Shown piece after piece: positions 26,840 through 32,786 of a stretch of DNA of 37,035 nucleotides. This DNA comes from a virus, in IMG/VR virus record IMGVR_UViG_3300036770_002429, positions 1 to 37,035 of that record; one strand, written 5' to 3'. Under the pieces are notes generated by a model. It ran no database searches. It was not told where the DNA came from and saw only the letters and a program-made list of their open reading frames with translations. Both the position numbers and the translations under genes were made by a program. Positions within the stretch are counted from its first letter, which is position 1. Each line of letters opens with the position of its first letter.

Positions 26840-27495
26840 GCGTCCACCCGCTCCATCCACTCGGCCTTGTATTGCAGGAATTCACTACCGGTAGTAGTGA
26901 ATTCCTGCGTAGTTCCGTCCTGTACGGAGACTAAAACAGCCCCAAATTCGATGTGAGAACCGTGGATTTCGTCGTGGGCCAGGGCATAGGCAGCAAGTTG
27001 GTGGAAGTAGTCCTGGATCCACTCGTGCTTTTTGGGCTTATTGGCCTGTTTGAAGTCCACGATTGCGGGTTTTCCCCTATACACGCCCACTAGGTCAGTC
27101 GTCCCCGCGTACTTGCCAGGATAGTAGAGCGTGACCTCAGAGCCCCACACCTCTTGCAAGTGCTGAAAGTAGGTGTTGACTAACCTGTACCCCATCTCAT
27201 AGCCCTTGGTCATCTGCCATGTTGTGGGTCTGGGCAGGTCTCGAGCAGCAAAAAGCCTGTCCATCACCGCATGCATGTGCGTCCCGATGGTGGCAGCTTC
27301 GTTCTTGATTCTCTCGGCATTGTCTTTCCCAATCCTCTCGGCCCACGCATCAAGGGCAGCCGTGTCCTTGGTTGCGGCCAGGATCCGGGTCACGCTGGGA
27401 AGCTTGTCTTCGCCGTAGGTCCGCCCTTCTGGACCGTCTACTCGCTCGAGGCGCTCGTAGTTGTATTTCTTGCGGATGGGTATGAGGTCGATCAT
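26785..27495 (-). CDS. PD-(D/E)XK nuclease, RecB/Cas4-like exonuclease
   Basis: The start chosen is ATG 27495, which overlaps the upstream helicase stop as ATGA and has AGGGAG eight bases before it; an in-frame GTG nine bases earlier is less likely. The protein has 236 residues. It shows GTHMHAVMD (71-79), Glu120, GTTDLVG (131-137, Asp134), AIVDFKQ (144-150, Asp147 and Lys149) and QDYFHQLAAYA (161-171): the His, Asp, Asp-x-Lys and Q-xxx-Y motifs of RecB-type nucleases. It probably processes DNA ends in phage replication or recombination with the SNF2 helicase just upstream. Its 3' end overlaps the late operon by 55 bp, and its codons ~198-208 contain a perfect inverted repeat. Confidence 0.8.
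   Translation of the reverse strand: MIDLIPIRKKYNYERLERVDGPEGRTYGEDKLPSVTRILAATKDTAALDAWAERIGKDNAERIKNEAATIGTHMHAVMDRLFAARDLPRPTTWQMTKGYEMGYRLVNTYFQHLQEVWGSEVTLYYPGKYAGTTDLVGVYRGKPAIVDFKQANKPKKHEWIQDYFHQLAAYALAHDEIHGSHIEFGAVLVSVQDGTTQEFTTTGSEFLQYKAEWMERVDAYWRGDPARKVVSNGNKD
26874..26908. repeat. Perfect 15-bp inverted repeat with 5-base loop
   Basis: Arms gcaggaattcactac (26874-26888) and gtagtgaattcctgc (26894-26908) are fully complementary around the spacer cggta. It lies 35 bp past the stop of the plus-strand late operon and inside the minus-strand nuclease gene (codons of the EFTTTGSEF region). No T-run follows on either strand, so it is not a standard intrinsic terminator. It could still stop or stabilise one or both converging transcripts. 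Confidence 0.9.
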
Positions 27496-28949
27496 TTGAT
27501 CCACTCCCTAGGGTTTTCCTTCAAAATCGTGTTGGCAATGTCCATCTTCTCCAGCAACGCATCGACGATCTTCTCGTCCACCGTATTGGGCGTGAATAGG
27601 TCGATGTATGTCATCTTGTGCTTCTGGCCGTAGCGGTCGATCCGGGCCTCCGATTGCAGACGCACCTCGAGGTCGTAGCCATTGCTGTAGTAGATCATCG
27701 TGTGTGCAGAGGTAAGGGTTAACCCGTAGCCTCCTGTCCTGGGCTGGCCGACAAAGAATCTCAAGTCACTCTTTTCATCAGAAAAACGATCCACAATCTC
27801 GGACCGCTCCTCGGCCTTGGTGTCGCCAAAGTAGGTAGCCACAGAGTTCATGCCGTACTCTTTTTGCAGAGCCAGCTTGATCGCCTCGATGTCGTGTCTG
27901 AAGTGTGCCCAGATGATGATCTTGCCGTCCGACTCCTCAATGGCTGCCATGAGTTCGTTAAGACGGTTGTTCTTCAATGGCACGATCTCGCCACCATCCA
28001 GCGTCACATGGCCGCAGACAATCTGCTGCAATCGCATGATCTGCGTGAGCGCATTGGTGGTTGTGGTCATGCCCTTCCCATCAAACGTAGCCAACGCCAT
28101 TAGGACCATTTGGTCATAGGCCTTCTTCTGTTCTGCCGTGAGTTCCACCTCACGCTTCAAGAACACCTTATCCGGCAGGTCGAAGCACTCATCCTTCCGT
28201 ACCCTGAAAGAGAATCGCGAGAGCTTCTCGTGGATCTCATCAAGATGCCGATATCCAACAACCTGTTTAAAGCTATGCGTAGCTACAGAGCGCTCCACTG
28301 TCACTGCATAGCGCGCTTGGAAAGCATAGAAGCTCGGGATGCCTAAGCAGTTAGGACTCAAGAATTCACACTGCGAGTAGAGGTCCATCGGGCTCTTCGT
28401 AACAGGCGATCCTGTGGCAATCCGCCGATACTTCGCCATGCGGCCAGCCTTGATCGTGGACTTAGTCCTCTGCGCCGAGTGGTTTTTAATCGTCGTGCTC
28501 TCATCCACAGCAAAGAAGGCGTTATGACTGCGGAGAAAACTTGTCGCAAAGGCTGCGCCCTTTGGCGTAGAGAAAGCCTCGATGTTCATGATCAAGACTT
28601 TTAAGTCCTCAGTGATCTCGAACAACGAATCAAGGGCCTTCTTCTCCTCCTTCCTCGGAGATGGCGTCCAGATGGCCGTGCGGTGAACTACGTGCTCAGG
28701 CAGATGCTTAGGTAGTTCGACCTTGAACCAGTTACGGTAGACGCCCTTGGGTGCGACGATAAGCGCCGCGTTGATATGCCCATTGTCATAGAGCATCGCA
28801 ATGTTGTTGATCAGCATGAAGCTCTTGCCTGTACCCGTGTCAGCAAAAAGGGCTGATACAGGTTCTTTCCAAAAGCGCTGAAGATAAGCCTGCTGATGCA
28901 GGAAGGGCTTGTTCTTAAACGGATATCTGCTTAGGTGTTTGTCTTCCAT
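27492..28949 (-). CDS. SNF2-family (SF2) helicase/ATPase
   Basis: The protein has 485 residues. Motifs in order: HQQAYLQRFW (18-27, Q-type), Walker A ADTGTGKS (36-43), LIVAPKGVYRNW (63-74), Walker B VDEST (148-152), ATGSPVTKSP (178-187, motif III), GKIIIWAHF (342-350, motif IV), TGGYGLTLTSA (405-415, motif V) and QSEARIDRYGQ (432-442, motif VI). This is the compact phage SNF2 form, without extra domains. It translocates on DNA; in phages it is commonly encoded beside replication genes. It is the first gene of a two-gene minus-strand unit with the RecB-like nuclease (ATGA overlap), and starts divergently from the early plus-strand genes. Confidence 0.85.
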   Translation of the reverse strand: MEDKHLSRYPFKNKPFLHQQAYLQRFWKEPVSALFADTGTGKSFMLINNIAMLYDNGHINAALIVAPKGVYRNWFKVELPKHLPEHVVHRTAIWTPSPRKEEKKALDSLFEITEDLKVLIMNIEAFSTPKGAAFATSFLRSHNAFFAVDESTTIKNHSAQRTKSTIKAGRMAKYRRIATGSPVTKSPMDLYSQCEFLSPNCLGIPSFYAFQARYAVTVERSVATHSFKQVVGYRHLDEIHEKLSRFSFRVRKDECFDLPDKVFLKREVELTAEQKKAYDQMVLMALATFDGKGMTTTTNALTQIMRLQQIVCGHVTLDGGEIVPLKNNRLNELMAAIEESDGKIIIWAHFRHDIEAIKLALQKEYGMNSVATYFGDTKAEERSEIVDRFSDEKSDLRFFVGQPRTGGYGLTLTSAHTMIYYSNGYDLEVRLQSEARIDRYGQKHKMTYIDLFTPNTVDEKIVDALLEKMDIANTILKENPREWIK

Positions 28950-28971
28950 TCTTCTCTCTTTCTAGCGGCGC

Positions 28972-29003
28972 TTGCATTGCCGTAGAACGCATTGTAATAT
29001 GCG
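28972..29003 (+). promoter_or_regulatory. Candidate early promoter with overlapping inverted repeat in divergent region
   Basis: TTGCAT (28972-28977) and TAATAT (28995-29000) are spaced by 17 bases; they match three and four of six consensus bases, so the elements are weak. Overlapping the -10 is a short inverted repeat, cgcat (28988-28992) and atgcg (28999-29003), that could be an operator. The 79-bp region between the divergent SNF2 gene and the gene at 29029 must hold promoters for both directions; no clear minus-strand promoter was seen. Confidence 0.35.
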
Positions 29004-29028
29004 AACTCGCTTTTAGAAAGGAGAATCA

Positions 29029-29373
29029 ATGCCTAAGGTTTACGTCACCTCTGAGACTACGCAACATAACGTCACACCGGCTTTGCAGTTTGGTGAGATC
29101 GTCACGATCCTGCCTCCTAACGCGCAAGTCCTGTTTAGCGTTGTGCCTGCTGTGTCAAGGATTAAGAGAAAACTTGAAAAGTTTACCGATGAGGATTATC
29201 TTGTTCTCATTGGTGATCCAGCAGTCATAGGCATTGTGTGTTCTGTGGCTGCTGCGAAAAACAATGGTAGGTTCAAAGTCCTGAAGTGGGACCGCCGCGA
29301 AAAGCTCTACGTACCGCTTCAGATCGATATATTTCAGAAAGGAGAATCACATGAGTCTTACGAGTTTATTTGA
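29029..29373 (+). CDS. Phage protein of unknown function, first gene of the early unit
   Basis: The 114-residue protein has a pattern I have seen in phage early regions: MPKVYVTSE and HNVTPALQFGE at the start, LEKFTDEDYLVLIGDPAVIG in the middle (a DYL-x-GDP motif) and GRFKVLKWDRREKLYVPLQI at the end. It is mostly beta-like, without catalytic motifs. The ribosome site AAAGGAGAA is strong. Its end overlaps the next gene by 23 bases, and the next gene's ribosome site lies within it. Regulatory or replication-accessory roles are possible; none is shown. Confidence 0.65.
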   Translation: MPKVYVTSETTQHNVTPALQFGEIVTILPPNAQVLFSVVPAVSRIKRKLEKFTDEDYLVLIGDPAVIGIVCSVAAAKNNGRFKVLKWDRREKLYVPLQIDIFQKGESHESYEFI

Positions 29374-29905
29374 GAAGGACAGCGAGGCTTTTAAGGTCCA
29401 GGACAACGATCTTGCTGGTGTTGCCGCTATGGCGCGCCGTGCCAAAGAGCTTGAGAAAGAGATCGAAGACTTCGAGCTTATGGTCAAGGAGCGTAAGGAT
29501 CAGTACCGCAAGCTGACCGAAGAAGCAATGCCTGAAGCCATGATGGGCCTGAACATGAAAGGCTTTGACATGGACGATGGCTCCAAGGTCACGCTCAAGC
29601 CCTTCTATTCCGCATCGATTCCTGAAGCTCGTCGCGCAGAAGCCTATGCGTGGCTCAGGGAACATGGCTTCGATGACATCATCAAGAACACCGTGAGCGT
29701 CCGCTTTGGACGCAACGAAGACGAGCTTTGCACTCGTCTACTGGATCTCCTCCGCGCGCAAGGTTTCCCAGCCGAGCAAGCAGAGAAGATTGAGCCCATG
29801 ACCCTCAAGGCATGGGTAAAAGAACAGGTCGAGCGTGGCAACGCTTTCCCTGCCGATCTTTTTGGCGCATTCATCGGCCAAAAAGTAACCATCAAATCTG
29901 TTTAA
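29351..29905 (+). CDS. Coiled-coil early protein of unknown function
   Basis: The protein has 184 residues. A charged helix at about 25-60 (ARRAKELEKEIEDFELMVKE) predicts a coiled coil. It is followed by a beta segment with MKGFDMDDGSKVTLKPFYSA, a form seen in small phage proteins next to SNF2 and RecB-type genes, then a helical C-terminal half with EAYAWLREHGFDDIIKN and LKAWVKEQVERGNAFP. The start at 29351 is backed by AGAAAGGAGAATCA, the same 14 bases that precede the gene before it. A role with the ssDNA-binding protein encoded next is an inference from position. Confidence 0.65.
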   Translation: MSLTSLFEKDSEAFKVQDNDLAGVAAMARRAKELEKEIEDFELMVKERKDQYRKLTEEAMPEAMMGLNMKGFDMDDGSKVTLKPFYSASIPEARRAEAYAWLREHGFDDIIKNTVSVRFGRNEDELCTRLLDLLRAQGFPAEQAEKIEPMTLKAWVKEQVERGNAFPADLFGAFIGQKVTIKSV

Positions 29906-29917
29906 GGACCACGAATC

Positions 29918-30682
29918 ATGACCAAGACCGACGTTGCAGTAAAGAAGGAAAACGCTGTTGCACTGACCTCAATGTTTGAGGAGGACGCTCTCTCAGGCTT
30001 TGAGGGTATGAACCAGGACGATTTTGCGCTGCCGTTCCTGCGGCTGCTCACCAACACCTCGCCAGAGGTCGGTGAGGTTGATGGCGCAATGCCCGGGATG
30101 ATTTACAACACCGTTACCGGTGAGTTGTACGATGGCAAGAAGGGTATCGAAGTAATCCCCGTTGCTTACGTTCGGCAGTACATTGAGTGGGCCCCGCGTG
30201 GGTCTGGAAGTGGCGCACCTGTGGCAATGTATCCCGCCACTAGCGACGTGCTGTCACGCACTCATCGTGAGCCGGGTGACAACAAGGACTATCTTGACAA
30301 CGGCAATTACGTTGAGAACACGGCTAATCACTATGTGATGGTCGTCAACTCTGAGGGAACGCCCGAGCCTGCGCTGATCACGATGAAGTCCACGCAGCTT
30401 AAAAAGAGCCGCAAGTGGAACTCCATGATGCAGTCAGTCAAGGTTGCCGGGAAGAATGGCCTCTTCACGCCTCCGATGTATAGCCAGATGTACCGTCTCA
30501 CCACCGTGCCTGAGTCGAACGACAAAGGTAAGTGGTTCGGTTGGGAGGTTGAGCGCATTGGTCCCGTCGAAGATGCTGGCATCTACCAAGCTGCCAAGGC
30601 CTTCGCTACTTCGGTGAATGCCGGAGAGGTGAAAGTTAAGCATCAAGACGAAGCCGCTGAGTCGAGCACGACACCGTTCTAA
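29918..30682 (+). CDS. Probable single-stranded DNA-binding protein
   Basis: The protein has 254 residues. The middle is beta-rich (about 55-200), as expected for an OB-fold, with KSTQLKKSRKWNSMMQ at about 157-172 as a basic helix. It ends in DEAAESSTTPF, an acidic Ser/Thr tail closed by Pro-Phe, as in SSB and T7 gp2.5-type proteins, where the tip binds partner enzymes. The location before the primase and with the polymerase, helicases and nuclease fits. I recognise the opening DALSGFEGMNQDDFALPFLR from similar phage early genes. The OB-fold itself is not proven by motif. Confidence 0.6.
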   Translation: MTKTDVAVKKENAVALTSMFEEDALSGFEGMNQDDFALPFLRLLTNTSPEVGEVDGAMPGMIYNTVTGELYDGKKGIEVIPVAYVRQYIEWAPRGSGSGAPVAMYPATSDVLSRTHREPGDNKDYLDNGNYVENTANHYVMVVNSEGTPEPALITMKSTQLKKSRKWNSMMQSVKVAGKNGLFTPPMYSQMYRLTTVPESNDKGKWFGWEVERIGPVEDAGIYQAAKAFATSVNAGEVKVKHQDEAAESSTTPF

Positions 30683-30691
30683 CCTGCGAGG

Positions 30692-30719
30692 CCGGGGGCT
30701 CACGGCCCTCGGTCTTTTT
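30692..30719 (+). terminator. Intrinsic (rho-independent) terminator after the ssDNA-binding protein gene
   Basis: Arms ccgggggc (30692-30699) and gccctcgg (30705-30712) form eight pairs (one G-U) around a five-base loop, followed by TCTTTTT. It begins ten bases after the stop of the ssDNA-binding protein gene and would limit transcription into the primase. Part of the 3' arm also belongs to a second hairpin (30708-30727). Confidence 0.75.
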
Positions 30720-30727
30720 CGACCGAG
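30708..30727 (+). promoter_or_regulatory. Second hairpin overlapping the terminator (possible anti-terminator / ribosome-site block)
   Basis: ctcggtc (30708-30714) and gaccgag (30721-30727) pair perfectly (seven pairs) with the terminator T-run as the loop. The 5' arm is the same sequence used by the terminator 3' arm, so both cannot form at once. The 3' arm ends in GAG, next to GAAGAAG and the primase ATG at 30734, close to or within its ribosome binding site. Confidence 0.5.
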
Positions 30728-30733
30728 AAGAAG

Positions 30734-32260
30734 ATGACCGATATATCACGGTTCAAAGCAATATTCTCCGGATTGGATGTTGCCTACGGGACTTACAAGA
30801 TTGATAAGTCTCGGGGGGATGGCAAGCAGACAGGTAAGGCTGTTGTTGTACGTCAACCACCAACAGATGATCTTTGGGAAAAACACTTACAGGGCGTAGA
30901 ACCCTCCCTGGGCATCATCCCCATTCGTGCAGACAACACCTGCATCTGGGGCTGCATTGACATTGACCAGTATCCGTTAGACCACAAGGGTCTCGTGGAG
31001 AAGGTCCGCAAATTGAAACTTCCGCTTGTGGTTTGCAGGAGTAAGTCTGGCGGCGCGCATTGCTTCTTGTTCACCAAGGAGCCCGTCGCTGCTGGCAGCA
31101 TGCAGGCCTGCCTCAAAACAATGGCCGCCCTGTTAGGCGAGGCTGGACGAGAGATCTTCCCTAAGCAGGCAGAGATTCTGATTGAGCGCGGTGACACAGG
31201 CAACTTTCTGAACCTGCCTTACTTTGCAGGTGATGAGGGCATGCGCTATGCCCTCAACGATGACGGCACCGCCGCAACACTCGAAGAGTTTTACGGGCTA
31301 TATACGTCCTACGTACAAGATGGACTGCCTGAGGTTGAGCCGCCCACACAACCAGATCTGCCAATCAAGGACGGCCCACCATGCCTCCAGGCCCTCTGCT
31401 CACAGGGCTTTCCTGAAGGCACAAGAAACAATGGCTTATTTAACATCGGCATCTATCTGAAGAAGGTCAACCCGAACGATTGGGAGAACCCCTTCTTCGA
31501 GCACAACATGAAGTACCTCTCACCTCCGTTGCCCATCTCTGAGGTGCAGGTGCTCGTCAAGCAGTTGAACAAGAAAGAGTACAACTACAAGTGCAAGGAC
31601 CAGCCCCTCAACAGCTTTTGCAATTCTGGCCTTTGCAGGACACGCAAGTTCGGGATCGGCGGCAATGGCCCGGACTCGCCAAAGCTTTCTAGCCTGTCGA
31701 AGTACAATTCAGAACCGCCTCTGTGGTTTCTGAATGTAGACGGTAGGCGGGTGGAATTGGAGACAGATAGTCTTTACAACCAGAACCTGTTTCAGAAGGC
31801 CTGTGTTGAAAAGATCAACATGCTCCCGCCCACCCTTCGTAAACAAGATTGGGAAGGAATGCTCAACGGTCTTCTACGCGAGATGGTTGAGATGGAACAG
31901 ATAATTGAAGCCCCGCAAGACACAAGCCTCACTGGCCGTTTTATTGACCTCCTGGAAGAATTTACGACCCACCTCCAGCAGGCAATGGACCGAGACGAAA
32001 TCCTCATGGGAAGACCGTGGACGGATGAAGAAACCGCGAAGACTTATTTCCGGATCAAGGACCTGGAGGGTCACCTCAAAAGGAACAACTTCGTCGGATT
32101 GAACTCAGCCAAGATCGCGCAGCGTCTACGCGATCTCGGTGGTGAGCCCATGCCCCTGTTCTTGAAGGGGCGCACAACACGCTGCTGGGCCATCCCTCGT
32201 TTCGAGAAGCAAGACGCACCTTTTGAAGCTGCCGTGCAGATGAAGGGGAGTCCTTTTTAA
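30734..32260 (+). CDS. Archaeo-eukaryotic (AEP) primase / primase-polymerase, TOTE-like
   Basis: The protein has 508 residues. The AEP core is at ~30-200: CIDIDQYP (74-81) supplies the Asp76/Asp78 metal site, VVCRSKSGGAHCFLF (99-113) is the sGG-H motif, and NFLNLPYF with MRYAL (157-174) closes the fold, as in TOTE-type and other mobile-element primases. A following stretch, GFPEGTRNNGLFNIGIYLKK (about 224-243), matches the PriCT-type helical module. Cys residues in CKDQPLNSFCNSGLCRTR form a likely zinc site. The C-terminal part is helical and unassigned. It makes primers for the family A polymerase encoded downstream. A regulated terminator lies upstream. Confidence 0.8.
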   Translation: MTDISRFKAIFSGLDVAYGTYKIDKSRGDGKQTGKAVVVRQPPTDDLWEKHLQGVEPSLGIIPIRADNTCIWGCIDIDQYPLDHKGLVEKVRKLKLPLVVCRSKSGGAHCFLFTKEPVAAGSMQACLKTMAALLGEAGREIFPKQAEILIERGDTGNFLNLPYFAGDEGMRYALNDDGTAATLEEFYGLYTSYVQDGLPEVEPPTQPDLPIKDGPPCLQALCSQGFPEGTRNNGLFNIGIYLKKVNPNDWENPFFEHNMKYLSPPLPISEVQVLVKQLNKKEYNYKCKDQPLNSFCNSGLCRTRKFGIGGNGPDSPKLSSLSKYNSEPPLWFLNVDGRRVELETDSLYNQNLFQKACVEKINMLPPTLRKQDWEGMLNGLLREMVEMEQIIEAPQDTSLTGRFIDLLEEFTTHLQQAMDRDEILMGRPWTDEETAKTYFRIKDLEGHLKRNNFVGLNSAKIAQRLRDLGGEPMPLFLKGRTTRCWAIPRFEKQDAPFEAAVQMKGSPF

Positions 32261-32267
32261 AATGCAA

Positions 32268-32368
32268 GTTTTGTCCTATACTAGAAAAGCCCTAGCTCGA
32301 CGGAGCGAAAAACAGTTTCCCTACTGTCTGGGCGCTTTTCTACTTAGGGGTTTTGTAAGGGACAAAAC
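32268..32368 (+). ncRNA. Candidate structured RNA (three-way junction) before the HNH gene
   Basis: Outer stem: gttttgtcc (32268-32276) with ggacaaaac (32360-32368), nine pairs. Inner stem: tagaaaagc (32282-32290) with gcttttcta (32334-32342), nine pairs, continued after a bulged C by ccta with tggg. It opens into two hairpins, gctc/gagc (32295-32306) and acagt/actgt (32312-32327), making a three-way junction. The outer 3' strand can instead pair with a second copy of gttttgt (32350-32356), leaving aaggg in the loop. The ribosome site of the HNH gene (taaggga) lies at this switch point. It may be a cis-regulator of the HNH gene; the A-run/T-run inner stem could also work as a terminator after the primase. 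Confidence 0.45.
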
Positions 32369-32369
32369 A

Positions 32370-32786
32370 ATGCAAAAGCTTTGTGAATGCGGCTGTGGGC
32401 AAGAGACGCCTATCGCGACGAGAACACGAACAGAAAGAGGGCAAGAAAAAGGAAAGCCCCTTCGCTTCATTAACGGACACAATTCTCGTCTTCTTACTTC
32501 AGAAGAACAAAAAAGAAGGGTCTCGTTCCGAGACTACTCTCTTTCTCGCTATTCAGGTTCTCCTGAAAACTACATCAAATACCACCAAAGGCATCTGCAT
32601 CGAGTTGTTGCAGAAAAAATGCTTAATCGTCCATTAGAACCAGGAGAGATTGTTCACCACAAAGATGGGAACAAATGGAATAACGAAGAAAGTAATCTTG
32701 AGGTCATGACTCAGTCTGAACACGCAAGAATACATAGCTTAGAAAGATGGAAAAAAGTAAAGGAGGATAGGGCCGATGATCTATAA
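32370..32786 (+). CDS. HNH homing-type endonuclease
   Basis: The start chosen is ATG 32370 (138 residues), because the CECGCG domain begins there and TAAGGGA precedes it; an ATG 108 bases earlier only adds translated RNA-structure sequence. The N-terminal part has CECGCGQETP and RFINGHNSR (5-40), a Cys/His region common in free-standing phage HNH enzymes. The HNH motif is at about 94-123: IVHHKDGNKWNNEESNLEVM and then SEHARIHS, with His96/His97, Asn109 and His118/His122. It makes DNA breaks, probably at a site in related phages. The end overlaps the start of the helicase gene by 11 bases and contains its ribosome site. Codon use is more AT-rich than in the neighbouring replication genes. Confidence 0.85.
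   Translation: MQKLCECGCGQETPIATRTRTERGQEKGKPLRFINGHNSRLLTSEEQKRRVSFRDYSLSRYSGSPENYIKYHQRHLHRVVAEKMLNRPLEPGEIVHHKDGNKWNNEESNLEVMTQSEHARIHSLERWKKVKEDRADDL

Noticed and set aside
26785-27504. GTG 27504 as the start of the RecB-like nuclease
   Set aside because: ATG 27495 gives the usual ATGA overlap and better spacing from AGGGAG.
32268-32369. A tRNA or tRNA-like gene (9-bp closing stem, D-arm-like and anticodon-arm-like hairpins)
   Set aside because: The second hairpin has a six-base loop, there is no T-arm with a TTCG-type loop, and the two long stems are nested in a way that does not fit a cloverleaf.
32262-32786. HNH gene starting at ATG 32262
   Set aside because: The extra 36 residues are low-complexity translation of the stem-loop region; the conserved CECGCG domain and a ribosome site fit ATG 32370.
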